A stretch of DNA of 43,722 bases. It comes from Clostridia bacterium (lineage in GTDB: Bacteria; Bacillota; Clostridia; Saccharofermentanales; Saccharofermentanaceae). Of the stretch, positions 8,716 through 17,240 are shown in pieces. The position numbers and the translations under genes were made by a program. Each line of letters starts with the position of its first letter. Position 1 is the stretch's first letter. The stretch spans positions 1 through 43,722 of the forward strand of contig JAKSRE010000023.1 in the NCBI GenBank assembly GCA_024403775.1, given 5' to 3'. Below the pieces are notes generated by a model. It made no database searches. It saw only the letters and a program-made list of their open reading frames with translations, and was not told where the DNA came from.

Positions 8716-9663
8716 TTAGCAATACTTACGATCCTTAAGAGCAGCGTTAAGCTTATTCTTCATATCGATAGCTTCGTCTCTTGTTGCCTTGGCAAAATCC
8801 ATAGGATCCAAGTCTTCTCTCTTCTTCCAAGCACACATAAGGCTTCTTGATGCATTAACAATTGAACCCTTACCGTCCTTTGTAAATGAAGCTACTGCAC
8901 TATCAGGACCAGCACCCTGAGCACCGTATCCTGGAACAAGGATAATTGCATTTGGCATAAGCTTTCTGGCATTAACAGCCTGCTCAGGCCATGTAGCACC
9001 AACTACAGCACCAAGTGAACTAAAGCCATTCTCACCAATAAGCTCCTTACCCCACTCGTCAACCTTCATAGCCATTGCCTGATATACAGTTCTTCCATCT
9101 TCAAGAATAAGATCCTGTAAGTCACCAGCAGAAGGATTTGAAGTTCTAACAAGGTTAAACATACCTGTACCTTCTCTTAAAGATACATCGATAAATGGCT
9201 TAATACCATCAATACCAAGGTAACCATTGATTGTAATAGCATCAGAGCCAAACATAGCATATTCATTGTTATCAATCATTGCTGTCTTACCAAGAATTGA
9301 TTCAGCATAGCAAGTAGCTGTAGCACCGATATCATTACGCTTAGCATCTGAGATAACAAGCATTCCCTTACTCTGAGCATACTTAATTGTCTTCTGAAGA
9401 GTCTTAATACCCTCGATACCATACATCTCATAATATGCGTGCTGTGGCTTTACAGCAGGGATAATATCACAAACTGCATCAATAAGCTGGCAGTTAAAAT
9501 CATAAAGAGCAAGAGCTGTAGCTTCTTCTACATTCTCTACCTCATTCATCCACTTATCACGAAGTGCCTGTGGAAGATAATCAATCTTAGGGTCAAGGCC
9601 CATAACTGTTGGATTGTTAAATTCTGCAATCTTGTCTGTAAGTCTATCAGCAAAGTTTCTCAT
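8716..9663 (-). CDS. pyrF: Orotidine 5'-phosphate decarboxylase, type 2
   Basis: Converts OMP to UMP. The 315-residue length and the N-terminal NPTVMGLDPKIDYLP identify the longer type-2 branch rather than the classical 230-residue enzyme. The catalytic DxKxxD is DAKRNDIG (D106, K108, D111), and VPGYGAQG (about 240) is the phosphate-binding stretch. The start overlaps the end of pyrC by 17 nt, so translation is probably coupled. Confidence 0.95.
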   Translation of the reverse strand: MRNFADRLTDKIAEFNNPTVMGLDPKIDYLPQALRDKWMNEVENVEEATALALYDFNCQLIDAVCDIIPAVKPQHAYYEMYGIEGIKTLQKTIKYAQSKGMLVISDAKRNDIGATATCYAESILGKTAMIDNNEYAMFGSDAITINGYLGIDGIKPFIDVSLREGTGMFNLVRTSNPSAGDLQDLILEDGRTVYQAMAMKVDEWGKELIGENGFSSLGAVVGATWPEQAVNARKLMPNAIILVPGYGAQGAGPDSAVASFTKDGKGSIVNASRSLMCAWKKREDLDPMDFAKATRDEAIDMKNKLNAALKDRKYC

Positions 9664-10903
9664 AAGTAATATTTCCTCCCATAATTGTTAATACTGGTTC
9701 ACCATAAAGCTTATATCCATCATAAGGTGTATTTCTACCCTTTGTAAGCATCTTATCCTTCTCGAAAGTAAATTCATTTTCAAGATCAACAACTGTCAAG
9801 TCAGCATCGTCGCCCTCATTAAGGCCTCCTCTGCCAAGCTTCAAAATCTCAGATGGATTAAAGCACATAACCTCAACAAGCTTCTCAAGTGTAATTGTAC
9901 CTGGCTTTACAAGATATGTATAACCCAATGCAAAAGCTGTCTCAAAACCAACGATTCCGTTATTTGCAAGTGAGAACTCGAGAACCTTCTCATCCTCGTG
10001 ATGTGGAGCGTGATCAGTTACGATACAGTCAATTGTTCCATCCTTAATACCTTCGATAATAGCAAGCTTATCTTCTTCTGTACGAAGTGGTGGATTCATC
10101 TTAAAGTTTGAATCATAATCAAGGCATGACTCCTCGGTAAGAGTAAAGTAATGAGGACATGTCTCACATGTAACCTTAACTCCTCTTGCCTTAGCATCTC
10201 TAATCATTCTAACGCCACCCTTTGTGCTAACGTGACAAATGTGGATTGGAAGACCTAAGTACTCAGCCATAATAATATCTCTTGCAATCATGATATCTTC
10301 TGCAGCTGTAGGGATACCTCTGATACCAATTGAAGTTGAAATAGCACCCTCATTCATAGCACCATCAGCAAGACTCATCTCTTCACAGTGATTAAGAACA
10401 GGCATATCAAAGTCAGAAGAATACTCAAGAACCTTACGAAGAAGTTCTGCAGTAGCAATTGGCTTACCATCATCAGATACAGCAACAGCACCAGCTTCTT
10501 TCATGAGACCAATCTCAGCAAGCTCCTTACCACTTAGACCCTTACTAGCAGCACCAATTGGATATACACGACAATAACCTGCATCTTGAGCCTTCTTTAA
10601 AATACCACTAATTACAGCAGCGTTATCAGCAACTGGCTTAGTATTTGGCATAGGACATACAGAAGTAAATCCACCCTTAGCAGCACTTCTTGTACCTGAA
10701 GCGATTGTCTCTCTATATTCAAATCCTGGCTCTCTTAAGTGACAGTGCATATCAATAAGACCAGGGATAACCTGCTTTCCACCAAGATCAATTACTCTGT
10801 CAGCTTCTGAATCACTATAAGAAGCTACAAACTTTCCATCCTTAATAAATAATTCTTTTTGTTCCTTACCAAGAACATTACAATTTTTAATAATTATATT
10901 CAT
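9647..10903 (-). CDS. pyrC: Dihydroorotase, class I
   Basis: Zinc amidohydrolase that closes carbamoyl aspartate to dihydroorotate. The metal-binding HxH is in DMHCHLREPG (H53, H55). A further motif TDHAPHHEDEK supplies the catalytic aspartate, and MPNTKP follows GGFTSVCP as in class I enzymes. Length (418) is standard. The ATG overlaps the pyrB stop by 4 nt (ATGA). Confidence 0.95.
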   Translation of the reverse strand: MNIIIKNCNVLGKEQKELFIKDGKFVASYSDSEADRVIDLGGKQVIPGLIDMHCHLREPGFEYRETIASGTRSAAKGGFTSVCPMPNTKPVADNAAVISGILKKAQDAGYCRVYPIGAASKGLSGKELAEIGLMKEAGAVAVSDDGKPIATAELLRKVLEYSSDFDMPVLNHCEEMSLADGAMNEGAISTSIGIRGIPTAAEDIMIARDIIMAEYLGLPIHICHVSTKGGVRMIRDAKARGVKVTCETCPHYFTLTEESCLDYDSNFKMNPPLRTEEDKLAIIEGIKDGTIDCIVTDHAPHHEDEKVLEFSLANNGIVGFETAFALGYTYLVKPGTITLEKLVEVMCFNPSEILKLGRGGLNEGDDADLTVVDLENEFTFEKDKMLTKGRNTPYDGYKLYGEPVLTIMGGNITYEKLC

Positions 10904-11829
10904 AAGTTATTTCTCCTTGCATTCAATAAGTAAAGAACTGCCATTCTGACAGCAACACCATTTGTAACCTGCTCATTAATAACTGACTGATCACAATCGT
11001 AAACGCATGTAGGAAGTTCAACACCATGGTTACAAGGACCTGGATGCATAAGAAGAGCTCCATCCTTTGCCTTAGAAAGCATCTCTTCAGAGATACCGTA
11101 GAAGTGGCTGTACTCAGCAACTGATGGGAAAAGTGACTTATGCTGTCTCTCAAGCTGAACACGAAGACCCATTACAGCGTCTGCGCCCTTAACAGCATCT
11201 TCAACAGAATCAGCAACGCGGCAACCCATCTTATCAATACCGATTGGCATCATTGTCTTAGGACCATAAACTGATACATTAGCACCAAGCTTATTAAGAC
11301 CAATTGCATTACTTCTTACTACACGGCTGTGGTAGATATCACCACAGATAGCAACATTCTTACCAGCAAAGTCTCCCCATCTCTCATACATAGTAAACAT
11401 ATCAAGAAGAGCCTGAGTTGGATGCTCATTCATACCATCACCAGCATTTACTACAGAAGCATTAAGATGTGGTGCGATAAAGTGTGGAGCACCAGACTGA
11501 CTGTGTCTCATGATAATAATATCTGTAGCCATCATATCAATTGTTCTTGCTGTATCAAGAAGTGACTCACCCTTAGCTACAGAACTACCTGAAGCAGAGA
11601 TATTAGCACTTGCTGAACCCATATACTTTGAAGCAAGCTCAAATGACAATCTCGTTCTTGTACTATTCTCATAAAATAAAGTGATAACTGATTTACCCTG
11701 AAGGTGTGAAGTCTTCTTAACATTTGACTGTAAAACCATCTTCATAGCTTTTGCAGTCTCAAGAATCTCCATAATCTCATCAGCGCTTAATTGTTTTAAA
11801 CCTAATAAGTCTTTATTCTTCAAACCCAT
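10900..11829 (-). CDS. pyrB: Aspartate carbamoyltransferase catalytic chain
   Basis: Joins carbamoyl phosphate and aspartate. The carbamoyl phosphate motif STRTR is at 56-60, HPTQALLDM is intact, and a lysine loop follows SGSSVAKGES. The late motif reads HPGPCNHGVEL, where many relatives have an arginine after the asparagine; this histidine is a mild departure. No regulatory chain (pyrI) follows, as in most Firmicutes, where control comes through PyrR. It starts 2 nt after the pyrR stop. Confidence 0.95.
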   Translation of the reverse strand: MGLKNKDLLGLKQLSADEIMEILETAKAMKMVLQSNVKKTSHLQGKSVITLFYENSTRTRLSFELASKYMGSASANISASGSSVAKGESLLDTARTIDMMATDIIIMRHSQSGAPHFIAPHLNASVVNAGDGMNEHPTQALLDMFTMYERWGDFAGKNVAICGDIYHSRVVRSNAIGLNKLGANVSVYGPKTMMPIGIDKMGCRVADSVEDAVKGADAVMGLRVQLERQHKSLFPSVAEYSHFYGISEEMLSKAKDGALLMHPGPCNHGVELPTCVYDCDQSVINEQVTNGVAVRMAVLYLLNARRNNL

Positions 11830-11831
11830 TT

Positions 11832-12380
11832 TTACGCCTCCTCACAAAGAAGAACCTGATTATTTCCATCAAAGTCCTCGAACTCTACATGTATCTGCTC
11901 ACTTAATGAAGTAGGAACATTCTTTCCAACAAAGTCAGCTCTAAATGGAAGCTGTCTGTGTCCTCTGTCAATAAGAATTGCAAGCTGAATCTGCTGTGGT
12001 CTTCCGTAATCAAAAATAGCTTCGATTGCTGATCTAATCGTTCTTCCTGAGAACAAAACATCATCAATCAAAACTATCTTCTTACCATTAACATCAAATG
12101 GAATTGTAGTACCATTTACAATAGGATGATGAGCAAGAATTGATAAATCATCTCTATAGAAAGTAATATCAAGAATTCCCATAGGAATCTCCTTACCCTC
12201 AATCTGCTCAAGATTCTCCTTAATTCTCTTAGCCATTGATACTCCACGTCTCTGAATACCAATAAGTGCAAGATTATCAAGACCTTCATTCTTCTCAAGA
12301 ATCTCGTGAGAAATACGAACAAGAGCTCTGTTAATAGCCGCTTCGTCCATCAATGTAGCTTTTGTAATCAGTTCACCCAT
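11832..12380 (-). CDS. pyrR: PyrR: pyr mRNA-binding attenuation regulator / uracil phosphoribosyltransferase
   Basis: Binds the pyr leader RNA when UMP is plentiful and promotes termination; many members also make UMP from uracil and PRPP. The PRPP loop VLIDDVLFSGRTIRSA (103-118) is canonical, IQRRG (42-46) is the N-terminal substrate loop, and LIDRGHRQLP is the family's C-terminal motif. Length (182) is typical. The ATG follows AGGAAGG. It is the first gene of the operon, directly behind an attenuator it should itself control. Confidence 0.96.
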   Translation of the reverse strand: MGELITKATLMDEAAINRALVRISHEILEKNEGLDNLALIGIQRRGVSMAKRIKENLEQIEGKEIPMGILDITFYRDDLSILAHHPIVNGTTIPFDVNGKKIVLIDDVLFSGRTIRSAIEAIFDYGRPQQIQLAILIDRGHRQLPFRADFVGKNVPTSLSEQIHVEFEDFDGNNQVLLCEEA

Positions 12381-12412
12381 AATGTACTAACCTTCCTTTC
12401 AAAATTTTAAGC

Positions 12413-12444
12413 AAAACAAAAACCGAATTATACATATAATCCGG
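12413..12444 (-). terminator. pyr operon attenuator (intrinsic terminator)
   Basis: On the minus strand CCGGATTAT pairs with GTAATTCGG-type bases as CCGGATTATA/TATAATTCGG (12423-12444), a stem of nine to ten pairs with a short loop, followed by TTTTTGTTTT (12413-12422). It lies about 30 nt before the pyrR start and after the PyrR-binding hairpin. The upstream AATCCGGC (in 12488-12516) can pair with GCCGGATT at the base of this stem, giving a competing antiterminator. Confidence 0.9.
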
Positions 12445-12487
12445 CCAATCTATAATTCAGGTAATATTAAGCAAAAACTATTATTAT

Positions 12488-12516
12488 CTTTCCAACCTCG
12501 CCGGATTGAGTTAAAG
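12488..12516 (-). promoter_or_regulatory. PyrR-binding RNA hairpin (anti-antiterminator)
   Basis: On the minus strand the core reads CAATCCGGCGAGGTTG, matching the conserved PyrR-recognised loop (UCCxGxGAGG). The outer bases CTTT and AAAG can also pair. Binding of PyrR-UMP to this hairpin would hold AATCCGGC away from GCCGGATT downstream and free the terminator at 12413-12444. The motif and its mutually exclusive pairing are seen directly; the mechanism is known from Bacillus. Confidence 0.88.
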
Positions 12517-12520
12517 ATTT

Positions 12521-12550
12521 ATTAGAGTTAGTTTAGGCTTCTTGTAACAA
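12521..12550 (-). promoter_or_regulatory. Candidate promoter of the pyr operon
   Basis: On the minus strand TTGTTA (12545-12550) and TCTAAT (12521-12526) are 18 nt apart, with 4/6 and 5/6 consensus matches. A start about 7 nt downstream would place the PyrR-binding hairpin at the very 5' end of the transcript. It lies back to back with the GNAT-argH promoter in the 301-bp gap 12381-12681, which is otherwise filled by the attenuator. Confidence 0.45.
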
Positions 12551-12592
12551 AAATGCAATACTAAATATATTCTTTTTTGAAGTAATTCTTTG

Positions 12593-12621
12593 TTGACAAT
12601 TAATCTGGTCAGTTATATTAT
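12593..12621 (+). promoter_or_regulatory. Promoter of the GNAT-argH operon
   Basis: A perfect -35 TTGACA (12593-12598), 17-nt spacer and TATTAT (12616-12621, 5/6). Transcription would start near 12628, some 54 nt before the GNAT start codon. No operator or leader structure is evident downstream. Confidence 0.8.
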
Positions 12622-12681
12622 CTTGTATATTTATTCATAATATTGTATAAATATACATTTTCGAAAAGGAGAACTACAAAA

Positions 12682-13122
12682 ATGATATACAGACTCATGG
12701 AAATGACAGATTACCAGAGTATATATGATCTCTGGATGTCCTGTAAAAATATGGGATTTAATGACAAAGATGACTCCTATGACGGAATAAAAAAACTTTT
12801 GGACAGAAATCCTAATACATGTTTTGTTGCAATTTGTGATAATATTATTGTTGGTGTAATTCTGGCTACTAATGATGGTCGTCGTGGATTTATACACCAC
12901 TTGGCTGTACACGATAGCTACAGAAGACAAGGTATCGCTTCTACCCTTCTTGATATGGCAATGGATGCTCTTAAAAATGAAGGTATTAATAAAGTGGCTT
13001 TACTCTGTTTTAAGTATAACGAAGCAGGTAATAATTTCTGGGAGAGCCAGGGCTTTACCTTACGTACAGACATTAATTATCGTAACAAAGCTCTTACTGA
13101 GCTAATAAGAATTGACACATAA
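12682..13122 (+). CDS. GNAT family N-acetyltransferase (YpeA-like)
   Basis: A single-domain acetyl-CoA-dependent acetyltransferase of 146 residues. The acetyl-CoA pyrophosphate loop is RRQGIA (81-86) after the strand FIHHLAV, and NEAGNNFWESQGF is the C-terminal motif B. It resembles YpeA-type proteins whose substrate is not established. I chose the ATG at 12682 because AAGGAG lies 10 nt upstream; an in-frame TTG at 12643 has no such site. It is 10 nt from argH and shares its promoter, so a link to arginine metabolism (for example a glutamate or ornithine acetylation role) is possible but unproven. Confidence 0.85.
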   Translation: MIYRLMEMTDYQSIYDLWMSCKNMGFNDKDDSYDGIKKLLDRNPNTCFVAICDNIIVGVILATNDGRRGFIHHLAVHDSYRRQGIASTLLDMAMDALKNEGINKVALLCFKYNEAGNNFWESQGFTLRTDINYRNKALTELIRIDT

Positions 13123-13132
13123 GGAGTTTACT

Positions 13133-14515
13133 ATGGCTAAGAAAATGTGGGCCGGACGCTTCCAGAAAGCAACTGATAAGGCCGTTAACGATTTTAACTC
13201 ATCACTTCCTTTCGACTGCAGAATGTATAAGCAGGATATCGAAGGTTCTATTGCTCATTCAACTATGCTTGCTGAACAGGGTATCATTTCAAAAGAGGAT
13301 GCAGACAGCATTAAGGAAGGTTTATTATCTATCTTAAGTGATATCGATAATGGTGTTCTTACTTTTGATTCTGATGCAGAAGACATTCATATGTTCATTG
13401 AGGAAGAACTTACAAACCGTATTGGTGACGCTGGTAAGAGACTTCATACTGGAAGATCAAGAAATGACCAGGTTGCACTCGATCAGAGACTTTATACAGT
13501 TGATGAATGCTGTGAGATCCTTGACCTTCTTGATGAATTGATTGATGCATTGATTACAATCGCATACGATAACCTTGAGACATATATGCCAGGTTATACA
13601 CATCTTCAGAGAGCTCAGCCTATTACATATGCTCACTATCTCTCTGCATATATTGAGATGTTCTTAAGAGACTCCGAGAGAATTGAAGCTGCTGCACTTC
13701 GTGCTAATATCTCCCCACTTGGTTCTGGTGCTCTTGCTGGTACTACTTACCCACTTAACAGACCACGTGTAGCTGAGATTTTGGGTATGGCTGATATTAC
13801 AGGTAACTCTCTTGACGGCGTAGCTGACAGAGACTTTGCAATTGAGCTTGCTTCAAGCGTATCAATCTTCATGATGCACTTGTCACGTCTTTCAGAAGAG
13901 CTTATTCTTCACTCTTCACAGGAATTTAAGTTCATTGAGCTTGATGATGCATATTCAACAGGTTCATCAATGATGCCACAGAAGAAAAATCCAGATGTAG
14001 CTGAGTTGACACGTGGTAAGACAGGCCGCGTTTACGGTGACCTTGTTGCACTTCTCGTTATCATGAAGGGACTTCCACTTACATATAATAAGGATATGCA
14101 GGAAGTTCAGGAATCACTCTTTGACGTTATCGATACTGTTAAGGGTGTACTCGTTCCATTTACTGGCATGATAAAGACAATGACAATTAATAGCGAGAAT
14201 ATGGAAGCTGCTGCACTCGGTGGCTTTACAAACGCTACTGACCTTGCTGATTATCTTGTACGTAAGGGTATGCCTTTCCGTGAGACACATGCAGTATCAG
14301 GTAAGCTCGTACACTACTGTATTGAGAATAAAACAACTCTTGAGAAGTTGGACTTAGATACATTCAAGAAGTTCTCCGAATATTTCGAGGAGGATGTATA
14401 TGAGGCTATCTCACTCGAGACATGCGTAAATAAGCGTGTTATTCCTGGAGCACCTGCTCCTTCAGCAGTTAAGGAATATCTTGATTCAATCATTACTGGT
14501 GAGGACGAAGAGTAA
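13133..14515 (+). CDS. argH: Argininosuccinate lyase
   Basis: Splits argininosuccinate into arginine and fumarate, the last step of arginine synthesis; also used in reverse in the urea-type cycle. The fumarase/aspartase signature GSSMMPQKKNPD is complete (about 276-287) and includes the mobile loop serines. TGRSRNDQVA and MPGYTHLQRAQP are the other two conserved regions. The start at 13133 follows AAGGAG and gives 460 residues, the normal size; an upstream in-frame ATG at 13112 lies inside the GNAT gene and has no ribosome-binding site. No argG or other arg gene is in the window. Confidence 0.96.
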   Translation: MAKKMWAGRFQKATDKAVNDFNSSLPFDCRMYKQDIEGSIAHSTMLAEQGIISKEDADSIKEGLLSILSDIDNGVLTFDSDAEDIHMFIEEELTNRIGDAGKRLHTGRSRNDQVALDQRLYTVDECCEILDLLDELIDALITIAYDNLETYMPGYTHLQRAQPITYAHYLSAYIEMFLRDSERIEAAALRANISPLGSGALAGTTYPLNRPRVAEILGMADITGNSLDGVADRDFAIELASSVSIFMMHLSRLSEELILHSSQEFKFIELDDAYSTGSSMMPQKKNPDVAELTRGKTGRVYGDLVALLVIMKGLPLTYNKDMQEVQESLFDVIDTVKGVLVPFTGMIKTMTINSENMEAAALGGFTNATDLADYLVRKGMPFRETHAVSGKLVHYCIENKTTLEKLDLDTFKKFSEYFEEDVYEAISLETCVNKRVIPGAPAPSAVKEYLDSIITGEDEE

Positions 14516-14540
14516 TTAGATTTAAATCGATAAAAAATCT

Positions 14541-14577
14541 GGAGGGTTCAATTCTTGAATCCTCCATTTTTATTACT
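14541..14577. terminator. Bidirectional terminator between argH and the P-loop NTPase gene
   Basis: GGAGGGTTCAA and TTGAATCCTCC form an 11-pair stem (one G-T) around a TTC loop, followed by ATTTTTATT on the plus strand. On the minus strand the same stem is followed after two bases by TTTTTTAT. It sits between two converging genes. Confidence 0.88.
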
Positions 14578-14583
14578 TTAAAC

Positions 14584-15252
14584 TTATATAGACAAAAGAC
14601 TTTCGGCTAATATTACTGTCTCTTCCTGACTTCTACTCTCATCTTTATAGATGACTTTAAAACCTGAGTTTTCCAATTCGTCATAGCACTCCTGAGAGCA
14701 TACCCTTGTCAGAATCTCTCGGTAATTATCAAGCGAAGCTTTAGGATCAGGTTCTTCGAGCATAAGTTTATAAAGAAACTGCTTCTCAGGATCTGGTCTG
14801 TCAAAAAAGCGGTGAATTGAAGTATTCACATCAGTTAATAAAACCAATACATGATTTTCATCAGAAATCTTATGAAGAGTCTCAATACTGATATTTGTAT
14901 CTACAAAAATCTTCTTATTCTTTGATTCTTCTTTAGATAACAATTCTTCAAGAATCTGTAATTCAACAATCTCGCTTTCTCTTTTGGCATTATTTAACCA
15001 GGTAACATATTCGTCAGGGGTCCTGCGGATAAATTCACGCCAGTCCTTCAGATCACGTGTATAGGTAAGATTGGGAAAATCTTTACTATCGAGTTCAGGT
15101 AGTTTTACATCATGGTAGTTCTCTTCAAGAGCTATTCCATTATGTTTCTTTGCAAGATTCTTAACAATTGTAGATTTACCTGCATAGGAAGTGCCTATAA
15201 CAAAATACACATTAGCAAAATCCATCTTCAATATATTATTATCAATATTCAT
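14584..15252 (-). CDS. P-loop NTPase of unknown function, small-molecule-kinase-like
   Basis: A 222-residue cytosolic protein with a Walker A GTSYAGKST (20-28) right at the start, as in shikimate, adenylylsulfate or nucleoside kinases. KIFVDTNIS could be the Walker B strand, and RFFDRPDPEKQF is a candidate lid with an arginine. I do not recognise a specific family. The start ATG at 15252 is preferred because GGAG lies 9 nt upstream; the longer reading frame would begin with a TTG. It stands alone, convergent with argH and downstream of the MATE gene. Confidence 0.65.
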   Translation of the reverse strand: MNIDNNILKMDFANVYFVIGTSYAGKSTIVKNLAKKHNGIALEENYHDVKLPELDSKDFPNLTYTRDLKDWREFIRRTPDEYVTWLNNAKRESEIVELQILEELLSKEESKNKKIFVDTNISIETLHKISDENHVLVLLTDVNTSIHRFFDRPDPEKQFLYKLMLEEPDPKASLDNYREILTRVCSQECYDELENSGFKVIYKDESRSQEETVILAESLLSI

Positions 15253-15290
15253 TTTATAAATCTCCATACATTTAATAGTTTTCAAGATTA

Positions 15291-15317
15291 ATCAAAAACC
15301 ATTAACTGGCTTTTGAT
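15291..15317. terminator. Terminator-like hairpin downstream of the MATE gene
   Basis: ATCAAAAACCA pairs with TGGCTTTTGAT around a short loop (11 pairs, one G-T). On the minus strand the last arm itself is T-rich but the following bases are TAATCTTG, so it is a weak terminator at best. The 172 bases between it and the MATE stop hold no gene; a second AT-rich hairpin lies at 15438-15462. Confidence 0.4.
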
Positions 15318-15489
15318 TTAAATGAATCTTATTCTCATAACTACACACATAATAAATACCTCAATCAAATAAAACAAATAAGATAAGCTGCGCTCATTAA
15401 TCATAAGTTTAAACTGTAACCCTAAAACCGATGCAGCTTTTCTACATAATATTTATGTAAAAGTGGCGTAAAATCCAAGTATAGTAATA

Positions 15490-16893
15490 TTAGTTCTCAA
15501 TACTTTGTGTAAGATCCACTGCCCAGTTGAGTTTTCTTAAGAAAATAGTTGCTAACACACACTTAACTATCTCAGAGAAAACTACTAATGTATAAATGCT
15601 AAGGAATGGAAGTCCTGTATAGTGCACAAGAACAAAAGCAAGAGGAACATTAACAGTCCAGCAGTATACACTGTCGAAAAGAAGTGTTATAAACGTCTTA
15701 CCACCTGATCTTATCGCAAAATAAGTCGCATGATTAAAAGCCATTAATGGCATTCCAAGTGCATATACTTTAATAAGACTTGATGCAAGCTGCCTTACTT
15801 CAGGTTCTGTTTTATAAAAATTAGGAATAACACCTGAAACTGAAAGCATAACAGCACTTGTTATAAAGCATGAAGCAACTGAGAAAAAAATCATCTTATA
15901 TGCTGTATCATGAGCACCTTCAGTGTCTCCACTTCCAAGCTGCTGACCAACAAGAATTCCGACAGTACTTCCAAGAGCTATAAACACAATATTAAAAACA
16001 TTACCAATATTTGTATTTATGTTATTTGCTGCCAGAACATCAAGACCTCTATAGGAATAAAGCTGACCAGTAACGGTTACAGATAAAACCCAGAAAATCT
16101 CATTACACATCAAAGGTAAACCTTTAATTGCAACATTCTTAAGAAGACTTCCTGACACATTAAATGTCTCAAGAACATACTGAGCAAATTTAAGCTTATT
16201 CTTATGCGTATGTGTATAAGTAACATTTATCGCACAATCTGCAAATCTTGAGATTACTGTGGCAATAGCGGCACCCTGAACTCCAAGTGCAGGAAGTCCA
16301 AGATTACCAAATATCAAAACCCAGTTTAAAAACAGGTCTGTAAGTACTGCTATTATTCCTGCAATCATTGGAACAAAAGTCTCTCCACATTCACGCATTG
16401 AAGACGAATAACAGATAGATAATGCCATAGGTGGAAGCCCAATAAGCATAATCGTAAGATATTTTGTTGCCTGATTTAAAGTCTCTTCAGGACTACCAAC
16501 ACTACTAGTCGCATCATGTAAGTAGAGCCCTACAAAATCCTTCATAAAAAAACAAAAAAGCAAAATTCCTACAGCAGTAAGAACAACTGATAAATAAAGT
16601 TTAATTCTCAATGCCTCAGAAACACCTTTATGGTCTCCCTTTCCATAAAACTGTGCTCCAAAAATACCAGCACCAGATACTGCACCAAATATTGCAAGCT
16701 GAAATACAAAAAGAAGTGAACCTGATATTGCTATACCGTTTATAGCATCAGTACCAAGTCTTCCTACCATAATGTTATCCAGAAAGCCTACAACACTTGT
16801 AAGAGCGTTCTGCATAATAATCGGTAATGTTATGAGTAATACAGTTTTATAGAATTGACGAGAACCGATTAATCGTTTACGCAATCCATTCAT
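15490..16893 (-). CDS. MATE family efflux transporter
   Basis: A polytopic membrane protein of 467 residues with about 12 predicted membrane segments in two similar halves, exporting drugs or metabolites in exchange for Na+ or H+. The N-terminal LPIIMQNALTSVVGFLDNIMVGRLG is the family's first-helix pattern, and AIFGAVSGAGIFGAQFYGKGD its second. A ribosome-binding site (GAGG) lies 7 nt before the ATG. The rpsO terminator ends only about 20 nt before the start, leaving no room for a separate promoter; expression must come from readthrough or from further upstream. Confidence 0.9.
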   Translation of the reverse strand: MNGLRKRLIGSRQFYKTVLLITLPIIMQNALTSVVGFLDNIMVGRLGTDAINGIAISGSLLFVFQLAIFGAVSGAGIFGAQFYGKGDHKGVSEALRIKLYLSVVLTAVGILLFCFFMKDFVGLYLHDATSSVGSPEETLNQATKYLTIMLIGLPPMALSICYSSSMRECGETFVPMIAGIIAVLTDLFLNWVLIFGNLGLPALGVQGAAIATVISRFADCAINVTYTHTHKNKLKFAQYVLETFNVSGSLLKNVAIKGLPLMCNEIFWVLSVTVTGQLYSYRGLDVLAANNINTNIGNVFNIVFIALGSTVGILVGQQLGSGDTEGAHDTAYKMIFFSVASCFITSAVMLSVSGVIPNFYKTEPEVRQLASSLIKVYALGMPLMAFNHATYFAIRSGGKTFITLLFDSVYCWTVNVPLAFVLVHYTGLPFLSIYTLVVFSEIVKCVLATIFLRKLNWAVDLTQSIEN

Positions 16894-16912
16894 ATTAATA
16901 CCTCAATAAAAA

Positions 16913-16952
16913 AACAAATAAAAAAGCCATCCTAAGACTTACTTAGGATGGC
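16913..16952 (-). terminator. rpsO terminator
   Basis: On the minus strand GCCATCCTAAG and CTTAGGATGGC form a perfect 11-pair stem (16926-16952) followed by TTTTTTATTTGTTTTTTT. It begins 27 nt after the rpsO stop and ends about 20 nt before the MATE start codon. Confidence 0.93.
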
Positions 16953-16979
16953 AATCAACGACATGATAATTATCAAAAA

Positions 16980-17240
16980 TTACTTTCTGATACCAAGTCT
17001 AGCGATAAGTGAACGATAACGCTCGATATCAATCTTTGCGAGATAATCGAGAAGACCACGTCTCTTACCAACCATCATAAGAAGTCCTCTACGTGAGTGG
17101 TGATCACCCTTATGAGTCTTCAAGTGCTCTGTGAGAAGATTGATTCTTGCTGTAAGAAGTGCAATCTGTACCTCTGGTGAACCTGTGTCACCTTCCTTAA
17201 GAGCGTACTCTTTGATGATTTCTGCCTTGTTAATTGACAT
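16980..17240 (-). CDS. rpsO: 30S ribosomal protein S15
   Basis: Binds the central domain of 16S rRNA early in 30S assembly. [19 protein letters not shown] and [19 protein letters not shown] are the rRNA-binding hallmarks and [10 protein letters not shown] is the usual end. The ATG at 17240 follows GGAGG and gives 86 residues plus stop, close to the usual 88-89; a longer reading from 17273 lacks a ribosome-binding site. It has its own promoter, leader and terminator, so it is largely a single-gene unit between ftsY and the MATE gene. Confidence 0.97.
   Translation of the reverse strand: MSINKAEIIKEYALKEGDTGSPEVQIALLTARINLLTEHLKTHKGDHHSRRGLLMMVGKRRGLLDYLAKIDIERYRSLIARLGIRK

Noticed and set aside
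11005..11040. Histidine in place of arginine in the late PyrB motif as loss of function
   Set aside because: All carbamoyl phosphate and aspartate motifs are otherwise intact and the gene is in its normal operon place; variation at this position is not known to me to be inactivating.
10923..11162. Open frame inside pyrB in another frame
   Set aside because: It lies wholly within a canonical gene, lacks a ribosome-binding site and reads as a hydrophobic shadow of it.
12643..12681. Upstream TTG start for the GNAT gene
   Set aside because: No ribosome-binding site precedes it, while the ATG at 12682 has AAGGAG; the extra residues do not match the family.
15438..15462. AT-rich hairpin TTTTACATAA/TTATGTAGAAAA in the gap after the MATE gene
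   Set aside because: A weak stem with a one-base bulge and no T-tract; in AT-rich DNA this can arise by chance.
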